Shown here: piece by piece, positions 44,142 through 56,189 of the stretch | Numbering within the stretch: the stretch's first letter is position 1 | Layout of the letters: every line of letters starts with the position of its first letter | Origin: Smallanthus sonchifolius | Taxonomy: Eukaryota; Streptophyta; Magnoliopsida; Asterales; Asteraceae | Direction of reading: 5' to 3' | Assembly: GCA_023525975.1 (NCBI GenBank) | Contig: CM042035.1 | Span: 37,121,001 to 37,185,000, forward strand | DNA length: 64,000 bases | Position numbers and translations under genes: made by a program | The notes under the pieces: generated by a model | The model's database searches: none | Told to the model about the DNA's origin: nothing | Seen by the model: the letters and a program-made list of their open reading frames with translations, nothing else

Positions 44142-44189
44142 ATTATTTTTTTTACTGTGGGTAAAGGTTAATTTGGACTTAGATTTACC

Positions 44190-44460
44190 CATCAGCAGCA
44201 AACTTGATTGCTGTGGATAGTTAAGCCTATCCGCTGCAAGCTTGGTTGTTGTGGATGGTTAATTCTGTTAGCAGCAAACTCAATTGCTGCTGATGGATAC
44301 AATAATCCGCAGCAACGATGTTGCTGCTGACAGCCTTAAAGCTATCCGCAGGAAACTTGTTCCTACTGATAACTTAAAGCAGTCAGTGGCAAATTCTTTG
44401 TTGCTGATGATTAAACCTTGTCAGCAGCGAAAAGAGTTGCTGCTGACTTATAACTTTTAT
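44190..44460. repeat. TCAGCAGCAA/TTGCTGCTGA palindrome array upstream of SirE ORF3
   Basis: About six palindromes have arms like TCAGCAGCAA and TTGCTGCTGA around 7-8 central bases, with AT-rich spacers. The same motif fills U3 of the SirE LTR (23480-23760). The TTGCGTACTT palindrome of SirA is absent. Confidence 0.8.
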
Positions 44461-44508
44461 TTTCAATAAAGACAACACATTTACAAAACAAAGTTTTAGA
44501 GATAGATT

Positions 44509-45098
44509 TTAATCAAAGTTCATCATACCAATAGATTCAACTAAATATCTAAATCTAGCTTTATCAAAAGGTTTTGTAAACAAATCAGCATATTGCTCAT
44601 TCGTATGAACTTTAGTTAAAATAATTCTCTTTTTCTCAGCTCGATCTCTTATGAAGTGATACCTGATGTCAATGTGCTTTGTCTTGGAGTGCTGCACTGG
44701 ATTGTTTGTGATTGATATAGCACTCATGTTGTCAATGTGAATGGGAGTTGCCATGAAAGTCATCCCATAATCCAGCATTTGGTTTTGTATCTTGATGACT
44801 TGTGCACAACAACTTGAAGCTGCAATGTATTCTGCTTCTGCTGTAGATGTTGAGACACATGTTTGCTTCTTGCACTGTCATGAAATCAGTCTCCCTCCCA
44901 GAAACTGACATCCCCCTGATGTGGTCTTTTTGTCCAAGTTGCATCACCCATTGAACTCATTTCAAACTTTGAGTGCATCAGGATCTCAAAGTCTTTACAC
45001 AACTTCTTTCTTGTTGATCGAAAGATGATATCATCAACGTAGATTTGTACCAGTAAGATTTCTCCCCCTTCATCTTTGATAAACAAGGTCTGGTAGAC
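44509..45098 (-). pseudogene. pol: SirE pol, RT active-site region and RNase H end (with internal deletion)
   Basis: On the minus strand the sequence starts at TLFIKDEGGEILLVQIYVDDIIF and keeps the YVDD active site. After FEMSSMG it jumps to the CNLDKKTTSGG part of RNase H, so about 150 residues of RT/RNase H are lost, with a short overlap (GGTGA-like) at the joint. The frame then runs, with shifts, through the RNase H block KTKHIDIRYHFIRD to FTKPFDKARF and ends at 44509. GyA cuts it on the upstream side. Confidence 0.85.
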
Positions 45099-47703
45099 TG
45101 TTCGCACCCCAACCGACGGCGGAATCATCGAGGCGGGACATGTAGACTGTTCATGAGCACAAGGTTCACTAGATTTCAATATTTAATCATCAATTTCATT
45201 TCAAACAATTCAACCACAAATAGCAAAAATTCAACAAGTACATAAATGAAAATACAAATTGTTCCTTGAATTTAAATTAACTAAGTCCAAATGTAAGTGT
45301 AGCATGTCTTGATCAAACTCACACATTAGAACCTGAAACATGAATAAAATAAGGTCAACTAAAAAGTTGGTGAGCATAAACTGGTTTGTATATAGATAGC
45401 ATACAGATTGTAAATAAAACAAATCCTTACATAACATGATAAAATAAGACATTTTTGGAGAGCAGATATTGTGTAACCAAGTACAATCAAACCTTTGTAA
45501 ATAGCATGCAAAATTGTGTTGTCGGTAATAATCACCCCAATCTGGGTGGGTTTGTCAGACTCAATAGATCTATCATTGTTTACCGTCGGCTTGAATAGTT
45601 AATGATTGCACATAAATTGCACACAAAAGTTAGCACACCTAGCACTCAGGCATAAAGCTCAAATTTGCACACATGAATGTAAAGAGGATTTGTACTTGTG
45701 TAGTTTGTGTGAATGTAAGCAATAGATTGTATATTGTTCATGTTCCACCCCAAAAAGTGTAAAAGAGAAAAAGGGCCATGTAATACTCACATGATTTGAA
45801 GGCATAGCTAACTCGAGATACTAAATAGTAATATGATCCTTGTAATGCGCAACGTTAACCTAGTGTGGAATGTATATTGGATTAATAGTGTGCACAATAG
45901 TCTATGTCTAAGTCTAGGTTGAATTGGTTGTGTGTATAAAGCTTGTGTTTTGTACTTGAAAGGTATTGTATAAATTGAAAGATATGAAATGGATATTTTT
46001 TAGACATTTTGATCAAGGTTTGAGTAAATAAATAAATTACATAATTATCATTTATTCACTTAGTTATAAAAATAATGTAGGTATTAGGGGTAATTAAGTA
46101 TAACCTAAATAAATAATTTTTGTTTAAATGTAAATTAAATAAATAATTGTTACTTTATTTATTTATTTATAAAATATGTAATTTAGTCATTTAGTTATAA
46201 AAATGTATCGGGTGTTTTATATTAAATATAAACTTCTTTACTTTATTTTCATAAAGATGTGTAAATAAGTTGTGTAAATAATATTTAAGTGTAGGGTTTA
46301 ACAATAAGTATAAATTTAATTTTGTAAGTTTTAAATAAATAATTTCTATTTATTTGAGAATAGAAATTTGATCTTTTTAAATAAAATTAATATAAATCTT
46401 TATAAAATCAATTATTTTTATATGAAAATTAATCTGAAATACTTATTATTTTTAAAATATAAAAATAATTATTTTGCCAAGATATTCTCACACACACGAC
46501 CGTGCCAGGGACAAGGCACGATCGTGCTAGAACCACGGGTGCGACCGTGCTAGTAAGGGACGCGACCGTGTTGACCATACAGAAGGCATAATTAGGCTGT
46601 TCACTAGGCACGACCGTGTCCGGGCCAGGCTCGACCGTGTCTAGGGTTTTGAGGCACGACCAAGTCTAGCCAAGGGCATGACCGGGTCTGAGTGTGTGAG
46701 GCACGACCTCGCTGGTATTAGCACGACCGTGTCTCATGAAGCACGACCGCGCTAGAAGACTAGCGCGACCGTGTCTGTTCCAAAACAGGAACGAATTTCT
46801 TAAATCTTATATTGTTAGTGTTGGATTTCATAGGGCTTTTTTCTGTAGGGTTATTACGAGTCTATTGGAATATATTAGTTGTATTTAAAATGTGTTCAAA
46901 GCAGGGTTCGATTAAACCATTTTAGAATGAACCCTAGATTCAGGTTCGTGTTAATTTCGCTATTGTAAGCCCAAATTAGTTTGGGCTTTTGATCTATAGA
47001 CTAAATCGTGGATGTGGAAGGTTTCAATTACCCGGAAGGACGATGAATTGATAGTGTACAGTGGAGATGAGTTCTGGCGATGACGGTTTGATCTCCGGTG
47101 CCTTTTGCTGCAACTCCGGCAGACTCAGTGTTTCCGGGAGCTTCAGAGAGGATCGATAGTATGTTGGCTTGGGAGAATTGTAATCAAAATGGTGGATTTG
47201 ATGGTCTTGTGAGAGGATTGGATGGTTATGAGTTGAATCGTTGCACTTGAGTTTTTTTTTTGTTGTAAATACGATGATTAAACGACTTAATTTTTGTTCG
47301 TTAATAGTAGAAACGTGTGGAGCGGTTACGAAATCGAACGTCTCTGTGATTAAAGGCTACATTTACATTTCAAATGACGAGAGGCGCGACCGTGCCCATA
47401 TGAGGCGCGACCGTTCCAAAGCAAGGCACGCGACCGTGCCAAGGCACTTGGCGCGACCGTGCCTATTAGGGTTTCTAGTTAATTTGTAAAGTCAGTCCTT
47501 GAAATTTTCAGTTTTGATAGATTTATATAAATATGGACTTATGTAGCGTTTAATAGGATATACTTGTGTAAAAATTTGTGGATTTGCATTGGAACATAGT
47601 ATTTAATTGTTGGTACAAATAGAACAAATCAGTGTATTAGAATTTGGTTTGAAATGTATCACATTGAACTGAAATATAGATAATGAAAATCAGAAATGTT
47701 ACA
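45099..47703 (-). repeat. GyA 3' LTR, 2605 bp
   Basis: It is related to the GyN LTR over its whole length and ends on the left in a slightly altered terminus (TGTTCGCACCCC where TGTCACACCCC is expected). Palindrome clusters of the GGCACGACCGTGCC type lie at 46496-46780 and 47383-47465. Confidence 0.85.
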
Positions 47704-47714
47704 GTATCCCCATG
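47704..47714 (-). other. GyA polypurine tract
   Basis: On the minus strand CATGGGGATAC stands directly before the 3' LTR, one base different from that of GyN. Confidence 0.75.
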
Positions 47715-47737
47715 TTGAGGGAATTTCGTCCCGAAAT

Positions 47738-49137
47738 TTAGCTAGTGGAGGCGACGGTATCAGTGAAGAGATGGGGGTACATGAGTTTCATTTGGTCCTC
47801 TCGTTCCCAAGTAAACTTAGGACCACATTTAGATTCCCAACGAACTTTGACAATTGGAATAAGGCTTCGCTTGAGCTGCTTAATCTCACGATCCATGATT
47901 TCTACTGGTCTCTCGACGAAGTGCATCGTTTCTTCAATGTGCACGTCGTCAAGAGGTATGTGAAGATTCTCATCAGCAAGACATTTCTTCAAATTAGACA
48001 CATGAAATGTAGGATTCACATTGCCAAGTGATGGAGGTAACTCGAGTTTGTAAGCCACTTTCCCAATCTTTTCAAGGATTTTTAATGGACCCACATAGCG
48101 AGGTGCTAATTTGCCTTTCTTTCCAAAATGGATCACACCCTTCCATGGAGACACATTTAGAAGAACAAGGTCACCGACTTGGAATTCCAAGGGTTTTCGT
48201 CGTTTGTCGGCATAACTCTTTTGTCGACTTCTCGCTACTCGAATGTTGTCACGGATCTGGATGATCTTGTCGGATGTTTCTTGAATTAGTTCGGGACCGG
48301 TGATTTGTGCTTCACCAATCTCGTTCCAACAGATAGGGGAACGACACTTGCGACCATAGAGAGCTTCAAATGGAGCCATGTTGATACTCGTGTGGTAGCT
48401 ATTATTGTAGGAGAACTCGATTAGTGATAGATGTGAATCCCAATTGCCACCAAAATCAATTACACAAGCTCTCTAAGCATATCCTTAAGAGTTTGGATTG
48501 TTCGCTCGGTCTGACCATCAGTTTGGGGATGGTAGGCCGTGCTCAAATCCAATCGTGTACCAAGAGCAGTTTGGAGAGATTGCCAAAAACGTGAGGTGTC
48601 GGAGATTATGTTTAAAGGAACACCATGACAGCACAATTTCGTCAATGTAAATTCGGTCTAGTTTCTCAACTCGATAGTCTTCACGTATAGGCAAGAAATG
48701 AGCAGATTTGGTGAGACGGTCAATGATCACCCAAAATCTATCATAACCACTTGAGGTGCGAGGGAGTTTAGTAACGAAGTCCATAGCTAAATTTTCCCAT
48801 TTCCACATGGGAATTTCCGGTTGCTCAAGTAAACCGAAAGGACGTTGATGTTCAGCTTTGACTTTGGAGCAAGTTAGACATTTGGCAACCTAGAGAGCAA
48901 TGTCCGTCTTCATACCGGGCCACCAATATTGTTGGCGAAGCTCTTGGTACATTTTATCCGCACCAGGATGAATAGAATAACGAGTCCTGTGAGCCTCATT
49001 CATAAGAAATGCACGGAGATCATCGCGATCGGGAACCCAAATACGGTTCAAGTAATAAAGTAAGCCATTGGGTTTTGGTTCAAGCTGGAGTTCAACACCA
49101 CACGACATTTCCTCGTACATGTTACCCTCGGTGACTT
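47738..49137 (-). pseudogene. pol: GyA integrase with C-terminal chromodomain-like tail (degenerate)
   Basis: The N-terminal zinc region lies near 48880-48980 (HPGADKMYQELRQQYWWPGM, C-x2-C after a stop). The catalytic core shows Asp in LAMDFVTKLP, a damaged second site (IISDTSRFW, one residue short) and Glu in GQTERTIQTLKDML. The intact 213-codon tail at 47738-48379 has the GRKCRSPICWNEIGE block, the PRYVGPLKILEKIG block and an end similar to a chromodomain (VKVRWESKCGPKFTWEREDQM), which in this lineage directs insertion. Stops and frameshifts lie near 48890, 48645-48700 and 48460. Confidence 0.85.
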
Positions 49138-49213
49138 AGACGTGTTGAGCTTCTAAGATGTGATTTTGAATGTCGGTTTGAATTCGGACACATTGAAGCA
49201 TGACATGGTCCTT

Positions 49214-51211
49214 TCAACTCAAAGCGTCGGCTACAACATTCGCTTTGCCGGGATGGTAACGAATCTCGCAGTCATAGTCGTTAAGGAGTTCAACCCAACG
49301 TCTTTGCCTCATATTGAGTTCTTTTTGATTGAAGATGTGTTGGAGACTTTTTTGGTTGGTGAACACCACACATTTTGTGTCATAGAGGTAATGTCTCCAA
49401 ATCTTTAATGCAAATACGACCGCACCCAACTCGAGGTCGTGCGTCGTATAATTCTTCTCATGAATCTTAAGTTGCCTTGATGCATAAGTGATTACTTTGC
49501 CTCGTTGCATGAGGACACAACCGAGACCTTGGTTAGAAGCATCACAGTAGACAACTAGATCATCATTCCCATCAGGGAGAGTCAAAATAGGAGCATTGCA
49601 CAACTTTTGCTTGAGAGTTTGGAAAGCTTCTTCTTGTTTTGGTCCCCATTCATAAGTTTTACCCTTGTGGGTTAAAGCGGTAAGAGGGACAACAATCTTA
49701 GAGAAATTTGAGATGAAACGACGATAATATCCCGCAAGACCAAGAATTGAACGAACTTCGGTGGGGGTCTTCGGGGCATTCCAATTCTTAACCGCTTCGA
49801 TCTTAGCAGGGTCAACATGAATTCCCTTGTCGTTAACGATATGACCAAGAAATTGAACTTCCTTTAACCAAAATTCACATTTGGAGAATTTGGCATATAA
49901 TTGTTCCTTCCTCAAGAGGTCCAAAACTAGTCAAAGGTGTTGCTCATGGTCGGCTTTAGTCTTGGAGTAGATTAAGATATCGTCAATGAAGACGATCACA
50001 AATTTTTCAAGGTACAGTTTGCACACACGATTCATGAGGTCCTTGAAGACCACGGGTGCATTGGTTAGTCCAAAAGGCATGACCATGAACTCATAGTGAC
50101 CATACCTCGTCCAGAAGGCAGTCTTTGGAATATCTCCCTCTTGTACACGGAGTTGGTGATAACCAGATCGAAGATCAATCTTTGAGAAGCAAGTAGAACC
50201 TTGAAGTTAATCAAAGAGGTCATCAATTCTAGGTAAAGGGTAACGGTTCTTGATGGTAAGCTTGTTGAGTTCACGGTAGTCAATACACATGCGGAATGAT
50301 CCATCCTTCTTTTTGACGAATAAGACGGGTGCACCCCACGGTGAATGACTTGGACGGATGAAGCCCTTCTCGGAGAGCTCTTGGAGTTGACTTGCAAGTT
50401 CTTGCATTTCAAAAGGTGCAAGACGGTAAGGAGCTCTAGCCACGGGGTTAGCTCCGGGTACAAGGTCAATGCGAAATTCTACTTGTCGAATGGGTGGAAG
50501 ACCGGATAGATCTTCGGGAAATACTTCGGGAAAATCCCGAATGATGGGAATGTCTTGGATACTCTTCTCCTTGACATCCTTTTGAACCACATGAGCTAAG
50601 AAGGCTACGTACTTCTTTCGTAAGTACTTTTGGGCGGTAGTGCATGACATTAATTTGAGTCCTTTGCAAGGCTTTTCACCAAAGACTCTTAACGTTTCTC
50701 CCGACGGTAGAGGTATTCGGATACACTTCTCGAAACAGATGACTTCGGCATGATGATTTGATAGCCAATCCATACCTATGATGATATCAAAACTTCCTAG
50801 TGGCATTGGTACAAGGTTGATTGGAAATGTATGATCATTAAGTTCTAGGGAACAGTTGTGAATAACAGAATCAATTGTAAGGGAGTCACCATTTGCTACT
50901 ACGACGGTGAATGTTTTCTCTAATTGGGATCGTGTCTTTGCAAGTAAGGGTTCAAAGTTAAGTGACACAAAACTTTTATCGGCACTAGTATCAAATAAAA
51001 TGGAGGCATATTGACTATTAACAAGGAACGTACCGTTGACCACATCATTGTTGGCTTGAGCTTCATTGGCGTTTATGTTGAAAGCACTCCCACGAGCTCC
51101 GCCTTGTCTAGCATTGATTAACCTTGGGCACTGATCAAGGAAATGATTTGGGTTACCACATTCATAACAAGCATGCCCATTTGCAATAGCGGGAACACCT
51201 TGATTAGCCAT
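49214..51211 (-). pseudogene. pol: GyA protease, reverse transcriptase and RNase H (degenerate)
   Basis: At the protein N-terminus there is a second zinc knuckle (CYECGNPNHFLDQC). The protease site reads LFDTSADKSF, with Ser for the usual Gly. RT blocks are clear: PYRLAPFEMQEL, GAPVLFVKKKDGSFRMCIDYRELN, a TAA near 50207, then the active site FIDDILIYS near 49990 and a stop near 49927. From 49924 a 236-codon frame holds the RT end and RNase H (YCDASNQGLGCVLMQ), where VFTNQKSLQ has Asn for a conserved Asp. The frame ends after ADALS at 49214. Confidence 0.88.
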
Positions 51212-51223
51212 TTGGGGGTTGGT

Positions 51224-51940
51224 TCAGTTTGGTTGGTTGACTTGGCCTGCTAGTGCTTTGGCTCTACAAACATTGACTGTATGGTCATATTTCCCACAGT
51301 GAGTGCAAAGGCGAAATGGAATGTTTTGGAGATGGTGATAGTTGTGTGTGGCACATAGTGGGTAAATCCCAACATATGGCTTTTTGGCTGGTACTTGAAC
51401 CATAGGAGCAACTTGGTTAACCGGGATAGCAGGAGTGACCATAGCATAGTTTCTAGCCTTTCTTTTCTTATTATTACGGGAGGGTTCAGTTGTGGCTTCT
51501 TTGATGTGTACGGGAGGGGTTGAAGTGTCGGGAACTTTCTTGGTGCCTTTTCTAGCCTGAGTTCCCGCTTTCACATGGTTGTCGGTTAATGTAGCAGATA
51601 AGCAGATAGCATCTTCAAGTGTTGCGGAATTTCTCCCTAGGACAGTATCTTGATATTGACTAGGTAATCCACCAATATACTTTTCAATGCAGCGAGATAA
51701 AGATGTGACCATATGAGGCACAAGAAGACTCAACTCGTGGAACCGAGTTGTATAAGCTAGACTTTCACCACCATCTTGGGCAAGATCCCAAAACTCGGCT
51801 TCTAGTTTCTTTACCTCATTTCGAGGACAAAATTCTTCTGTCATTAGCCTTTTAACCTCATCCCAAGGTAAGGCCATTGCTACTTCCACACCCCTAGTTC
51901 TCTTTTCCCCATTCCACCACGTATAGGTAGGGATATTGTT
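51224..51940 (-). pseudogene. gag: GyA gag, C-terminal two thirds
   Basis: The recognisable frame begins with TWWN near 51935 and continues LPWDEVKRLMTEEFCPRNEV, the classical gag domain of this lineage. A zinc knuckle (CTHCGKYDHTVNVC) lies near 51260-51310. The N-terminal 150-200 residues expected ahead of TWWN are absent: the leader joins the middle of gag directly. A stop at 51224 separates it from the protease frame. Confidence 0.82.
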
Positions 51941-52163
51941 TATTTAATTATTATTTAAGTATATCATGAATTTTTTACAAGCAAGGCATCAAAATTGAAT
52001 AATAACTAATCATAGAAAACATGTAACACATAGCATGTAACACATAGCATGTAACACATAACATGTAGCACATATCACATAATTATGAAGCATGGCATAA
52101 GTGGGTGTCCTAAAGTTATAGTCTAGGTCGAGGGTGTCTAATAACCTAGTTCCCTATAACCAA
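51941..52163 (-). other. GyA leader
   Basis: This short non-coding sequence lies between primer site and truncated gag. It includes a small direct repeat built on AACACATAGCATGT (52022-52080). The part next to the primer site matches GyN. Confidence 0.65.
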
Positions 52164-52176
52164 GGCTCTGATACCA
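52164..52176 (-). other. GyA primer binding site (Met-tRNA type)
   Basis: TGGTATCAGAGCC on the minus strand lies three bases after the 5' LTR, as in GyN. Confidence 0.92.
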
Positions 52177-52179
52177 ATC

Positions 52180-54776
52180 TGTCACATCCCAACCGACAAC
52201 GGAATCATCGGGGCGGGACATGTAGACTGTTCATGAGCACAAGGTTCACTAGATTTCAATATTTAATCATCAATTTCATTTCAAACAATTCAACCACAAA
52301 TAGCAAAAATTCAACAAGTACATAAATGAAAATACAAATTGTTCTTTGAATTTAAATTAACTAAGTCTAAACTTAAGTGTAGCATGTCTTGATCAAACTC
52401 ACACATTAGCACCTGAAACATGAATAAAATAAGGTCAACTAAAAAGTTGGTGAACATACACAGGTTTGTATATAGATAGCATATAGATTGTAAATAAACA
52501 AATCCTTACATAACATGATAAAATAAGGCATTTATGGAGAGCAGCTATTGTGTAACCAAGTACAATCAAACCTTTGTAACTAGCATGCAAAATTGTGTTT
52601 TCGGTAACAATCACCCCAATCTGGGTGGGTTTGTCAGACTCAATAGATTTATCATTATTTACCGTCGGCTTGAATAGTTAATGATTTCACACAAAAGTTA
52701 GCACACCTAGCACTCAGGCATAAAGCTCAAATTTGCACACATGAATGTAAAGAGGATTTGTACTTGTGTAGTTTGTGTAAATGTAATCAATAGATTGTAT
52801 ATTGTTCATGTTCCACCCCAAAAAGTGTAAAAGAGAAAAAGGGGCTATGTAATACTCACTTGATTTGAAGGCGTAGCTAACTCGAGATACTAAATAGTAA
52901 TATGATCCTTGTAATGCGCAACGTTAACCTAGTGTGGAATGTATATTGGATTAATAGTGTGCACAATAGTCTATGTCTAAGTCTAGGGTTGAATTGGTTG
53001 TGTGTATAAAGCTTGTGTTTTGTACTTGAAAGGTATTGTATAAATTGAAAGATTTGAAATGGATATTTTTAGACATTTTGATCAAGGTTTGAGTTCAAAT
53101 AACTAAATAAATAAATTACATAATTATCATTTATTCACTTAGTTATAAAAATAATGTAGGTATTAGGTGTAATTAAGTATAACCTAAATAAATAATTTTT
53201 GTTAAAATGTAAATTAAATAAATAATTGTTACCTTATTTATTTATTTATAAAATATGTAACTTAGTCATTTAGTTATAAAAATGTATCGGATGTTTTATA
53301 TTAAATATAAATTTCTTTACTTTATTTTCATAAAGATGTTTTAAATAAAATTAATATAAATCTTTAAATAAATAATATTTAAGTGTAGGGTTTAACAATA
53401 AGTATAAATTTAATTTTGTAAGTTTTAAATAAATAATTTCTATTTATTTTAGAATAGAAATTTGATCTTTTTAAATAAAATTAATATAAATCTTTATAAA
53501 ATCAATTATTTTTATTTGAAAATTAATCTGAAATACTTATTGTTTTTAAAATATAAAAATAATTATTCTGCCAAGATATTCTCACAAACACGACCGTGAC
53601 TGGGACAAGGCATGATCGTGCTAGAACCACGGGCGCGAACGTGCTAGTCAGGGACGCGACCGTGTTGACCAAACAGAAGGCATAATTAGGCTGTTCACTA
53701 GGCACGACCGTGTCTAGGGTTTTGAGGCACGACCAAGTCTAGCCAAGGGTATGACCGGGTCTGAGTGTGTGAGGCACGACCTTGCTGGTATTAGCACGAC
53801 CGTGTCTCATGAAGCACGACCGCGCTAGAAGACTAGCGCGACCGTGTCTGTTCCAAAATAGGAACGAATTTCTTAAATCTTATATTGTTAGTGTTGGATT
53901 TCATAGGGCTTTCATTTGTAGGGTTATTACGAGTCTATTGGAATATATTAGTTGTATTTAAAACGTGTTCAAAGCAGGGTTCGATTAAACCATTTTAGAA
54001 CGAACCCTAGATTCGGGTTCGTGTTAATTTCGATATTGTAAGCCCAAATTAGTTTGGGACTTTTGATCTATAGACTAAATCATAGATGTGGAAGGTTTCA
54101 ATTACCCGGAAGGACGATGAATTGATAGTGTACGGTGGAGATGAGTTCCGACGACAACGGTTTGATCTCCGGTGCCTTTTGCTGCAACTCCGACTGACTA
54201 AGTGTTTTCGGGAGCTTCAGAAAGGATCGATAGTATGTTGGCTTGGGAGAATTGTAATCAAAATAGTGGATTCGATGGTCTTGTGAGAGGATTGGACGGT
54301 TATGAGTTGAATCGTTGCATTTGAGTTTTTTTTGTTGTTGTAAATACGATGATTAAACGACTTAATTTTTGTTCGTTAATAGTCGAAACGTGTGGAGCGG
54401 TTACGAAATAGAACGTCTCTGTGATTAAAGGCTGTATTTACGTTTCAACTGACGAGAGGCGCGACCGTGCCCATATGAGGCGTGACCGTGCCAGGGCACC
54501 TGGCGCGACCGTGCCAGAACGAGCCGCGACCGTGCCTATTAGGGTTTCTTGTTAATTTATAAAGTCAGTCCTTGAAATTTCCAGTTTTGATAGATTTATA
54601 TAAATATGGACTTATGTAGCGTTTAATAGGATATACTTGTGTAAAAAATTGTGGATTTGCATTGGAACATAGTATTTAATTGTTGGTACAAATAGAACAA
54701 GTCAGTGTACTAGAATTTGGTTTGAAATGTATCACATTGAACTGAAATATAGATAATGAAAATCAGAAATGTTACA
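52180..54776 (-). repeat. GyA 5' LTR, 2597 bp
   Basis: On the minus strand it runs from TGTAACATTTC to GGGATGTGACA. Compared with the other LTR it lacks one palindrome unit near 53710, has an extra AT-rich insertion near 53340-53390 and shows several small indels. Palindrome clusters lie at 53588-53850 and 54455-54540. Confidence 0.88.
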
Positions 54777-56189
54777 TGGTGGCCTCCAATCTGGCAGCAG
54801 GAGCAAATACTTCATCATAGTCAATTCCCTCTTCGTGAGTGTAGCCTTGAGCTACAAGTCTAGCTTTGTTCTTGACTACAATGCCTCTCTCATCTTGCTT
54901 GTTCCTGAATACCCATCTTATGCCAATGGCAGATTGACCAGGTGGAAGATCAACAAGTTTCCAGACATCCTGTCTCTTGAATTGCAGCAACTCTTCGTGC
55001 ATTGCCTCAATCCAACTGCTGTGTTTTAGAGCTTCATCTATCTTCTTGGGTTCCACCTGAGATAGAAAACATGAAAACAAACATATATTGGCCTCATGAG
55101 ATTTGCTTCTTGTTAGAACTCCTTGGTGAACTTGGCCAATAATATTTTGGAGGATGTTTCTTGTTGATCCTCTGTGTTGGTACCACCTCCAGCTATATCC
55201 CTTGCTCAAGATTGCTTTGATTTTGATCAGGGATTTCTTCATTCATGGTGGAAGAGTCTTCAATATCAACAGCTACATCAGTATTATCAGCAATAGTATT
55301 TGCAGCATCTATAGCATTTACCGAAGAGTCTTCATTCAAATTTTCATTTTCAGACAGGTTGCTGCTGGTGACATTGGAAAGTCTGGTTCCTGCTTCACTT
55401 GATTCAATGGCTTCCATAACAGATGGAGGATCAATGGATGGTCTTTTCAAACTGATGGAAGATTTAGGAAAATCCAGTCTGTAGTCAGAGGAGAAAGAGG
55501 AAGCTGGTGCTTGTGAAGAGGTAGATTCCATATTTGAGAAGATGAGAGGCTCAAATATTTGGGCGAAGGAGTCTATGTCAAAAATCCAGTTTGGGCCTTT
55601 TCCTTGTTCACAGGCAATGTGTTCTCTACATTCCACATTGGTTGATTCTTCCACAATTCTTGTTCTTGAGTTGAATACTCTGTAGGCCTTGGATTGAGAT
55701 GAATAGCCTATAAAATATCCTTCATTAGATTTGGCACCAAACATAGGAAGAACCCCATGTGTGATCAGAAATGTGCATGGACATCCAAAATGTTTTAGAA
55801 ATCCAATGTAGGGAACTCTTTGGAACCATAGTTCATAAGGTGTCTCGTTGAGAAGTTTGACTATGAGAACTCTATTTTGCACATAGCAAGCTGTGCTTAC
55901 TGCTTCTACCTAGAATGTGAGAGGCAGTTTTGAGTCAGCCAACATAGATCTTGCTGACTCAATTAGAGTTCTGTTTCTTCTTTCAGCAACTCCATTTTGT
56001 TAAGGAGTTCTTGGAGCACTGTATTGTTTTCCTATTCCCTTGCTTTCACAGAAACAGTTCAAGGTGTGGTTCTTTAACTTTGTGCCCTGATTACACCTTA
56101 TGATCTTTACCTTCTGATTGCTTTGATTCTCTATCCTAAGAATGTAAGATTTGAGAATCTCAGCAGTTTCATCTTTAGTTCTCAAGAAG
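54777..56189 (-). pseudogene. pol: SirE pol, integrase C-terminal part and RT N-terminal part (degenerate)
   Basis: Read from right to left: the end of the integrase core (FLRTKDETAEILKSY, a damaged RCNQGTKLKN, then NGVAERRNRTLIESARSM with stops), the CPCTFLIT and GYFIGYSSQSKAYRVFN blocks, a Ser/Asp-rich linker (55300-55560), then RT (EAMHEELLQFKRQDVW, IGIRWVFRNK, DEVFAPAARLEA). GyA interrupts RT at that point, and about 80 RT residues expected next are missing on its other side. SirA-2 begins inside the integrase at 56190. Confidence 0.85.

Larger units (their letters stand above)
45099..54776 (-). mobile_element. GyA: Ty3/gypsy element with gag-pol, degenerate, 9.7 kb
   Basis: LTRs lie at 45099-47703 (2605 bp) and 52180-54776 (2597 bp). 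They differ by many substitutions and several indels, so this insertion is older than GyN. Primer site and purine tract show minus orientation. The internal order gag, protease, RT, RNase H, integrase is that of Ty3/gypsy. The protein style (GHACYECGN, WGAPVLFVKKKDGSFRMC) and the integrase tail suggest a Tekay-type chromovirus. No clean target duplication is seen: TGGTA at 45091 and TGGTG at 54777 are only candidates. Confidence 0.88.

Noticed and set aside
47696..48264. Plus-strand frames of 111, 72 and 78 codons
   Set aside because: Antisense to the well-recognised GyA integrase tail.
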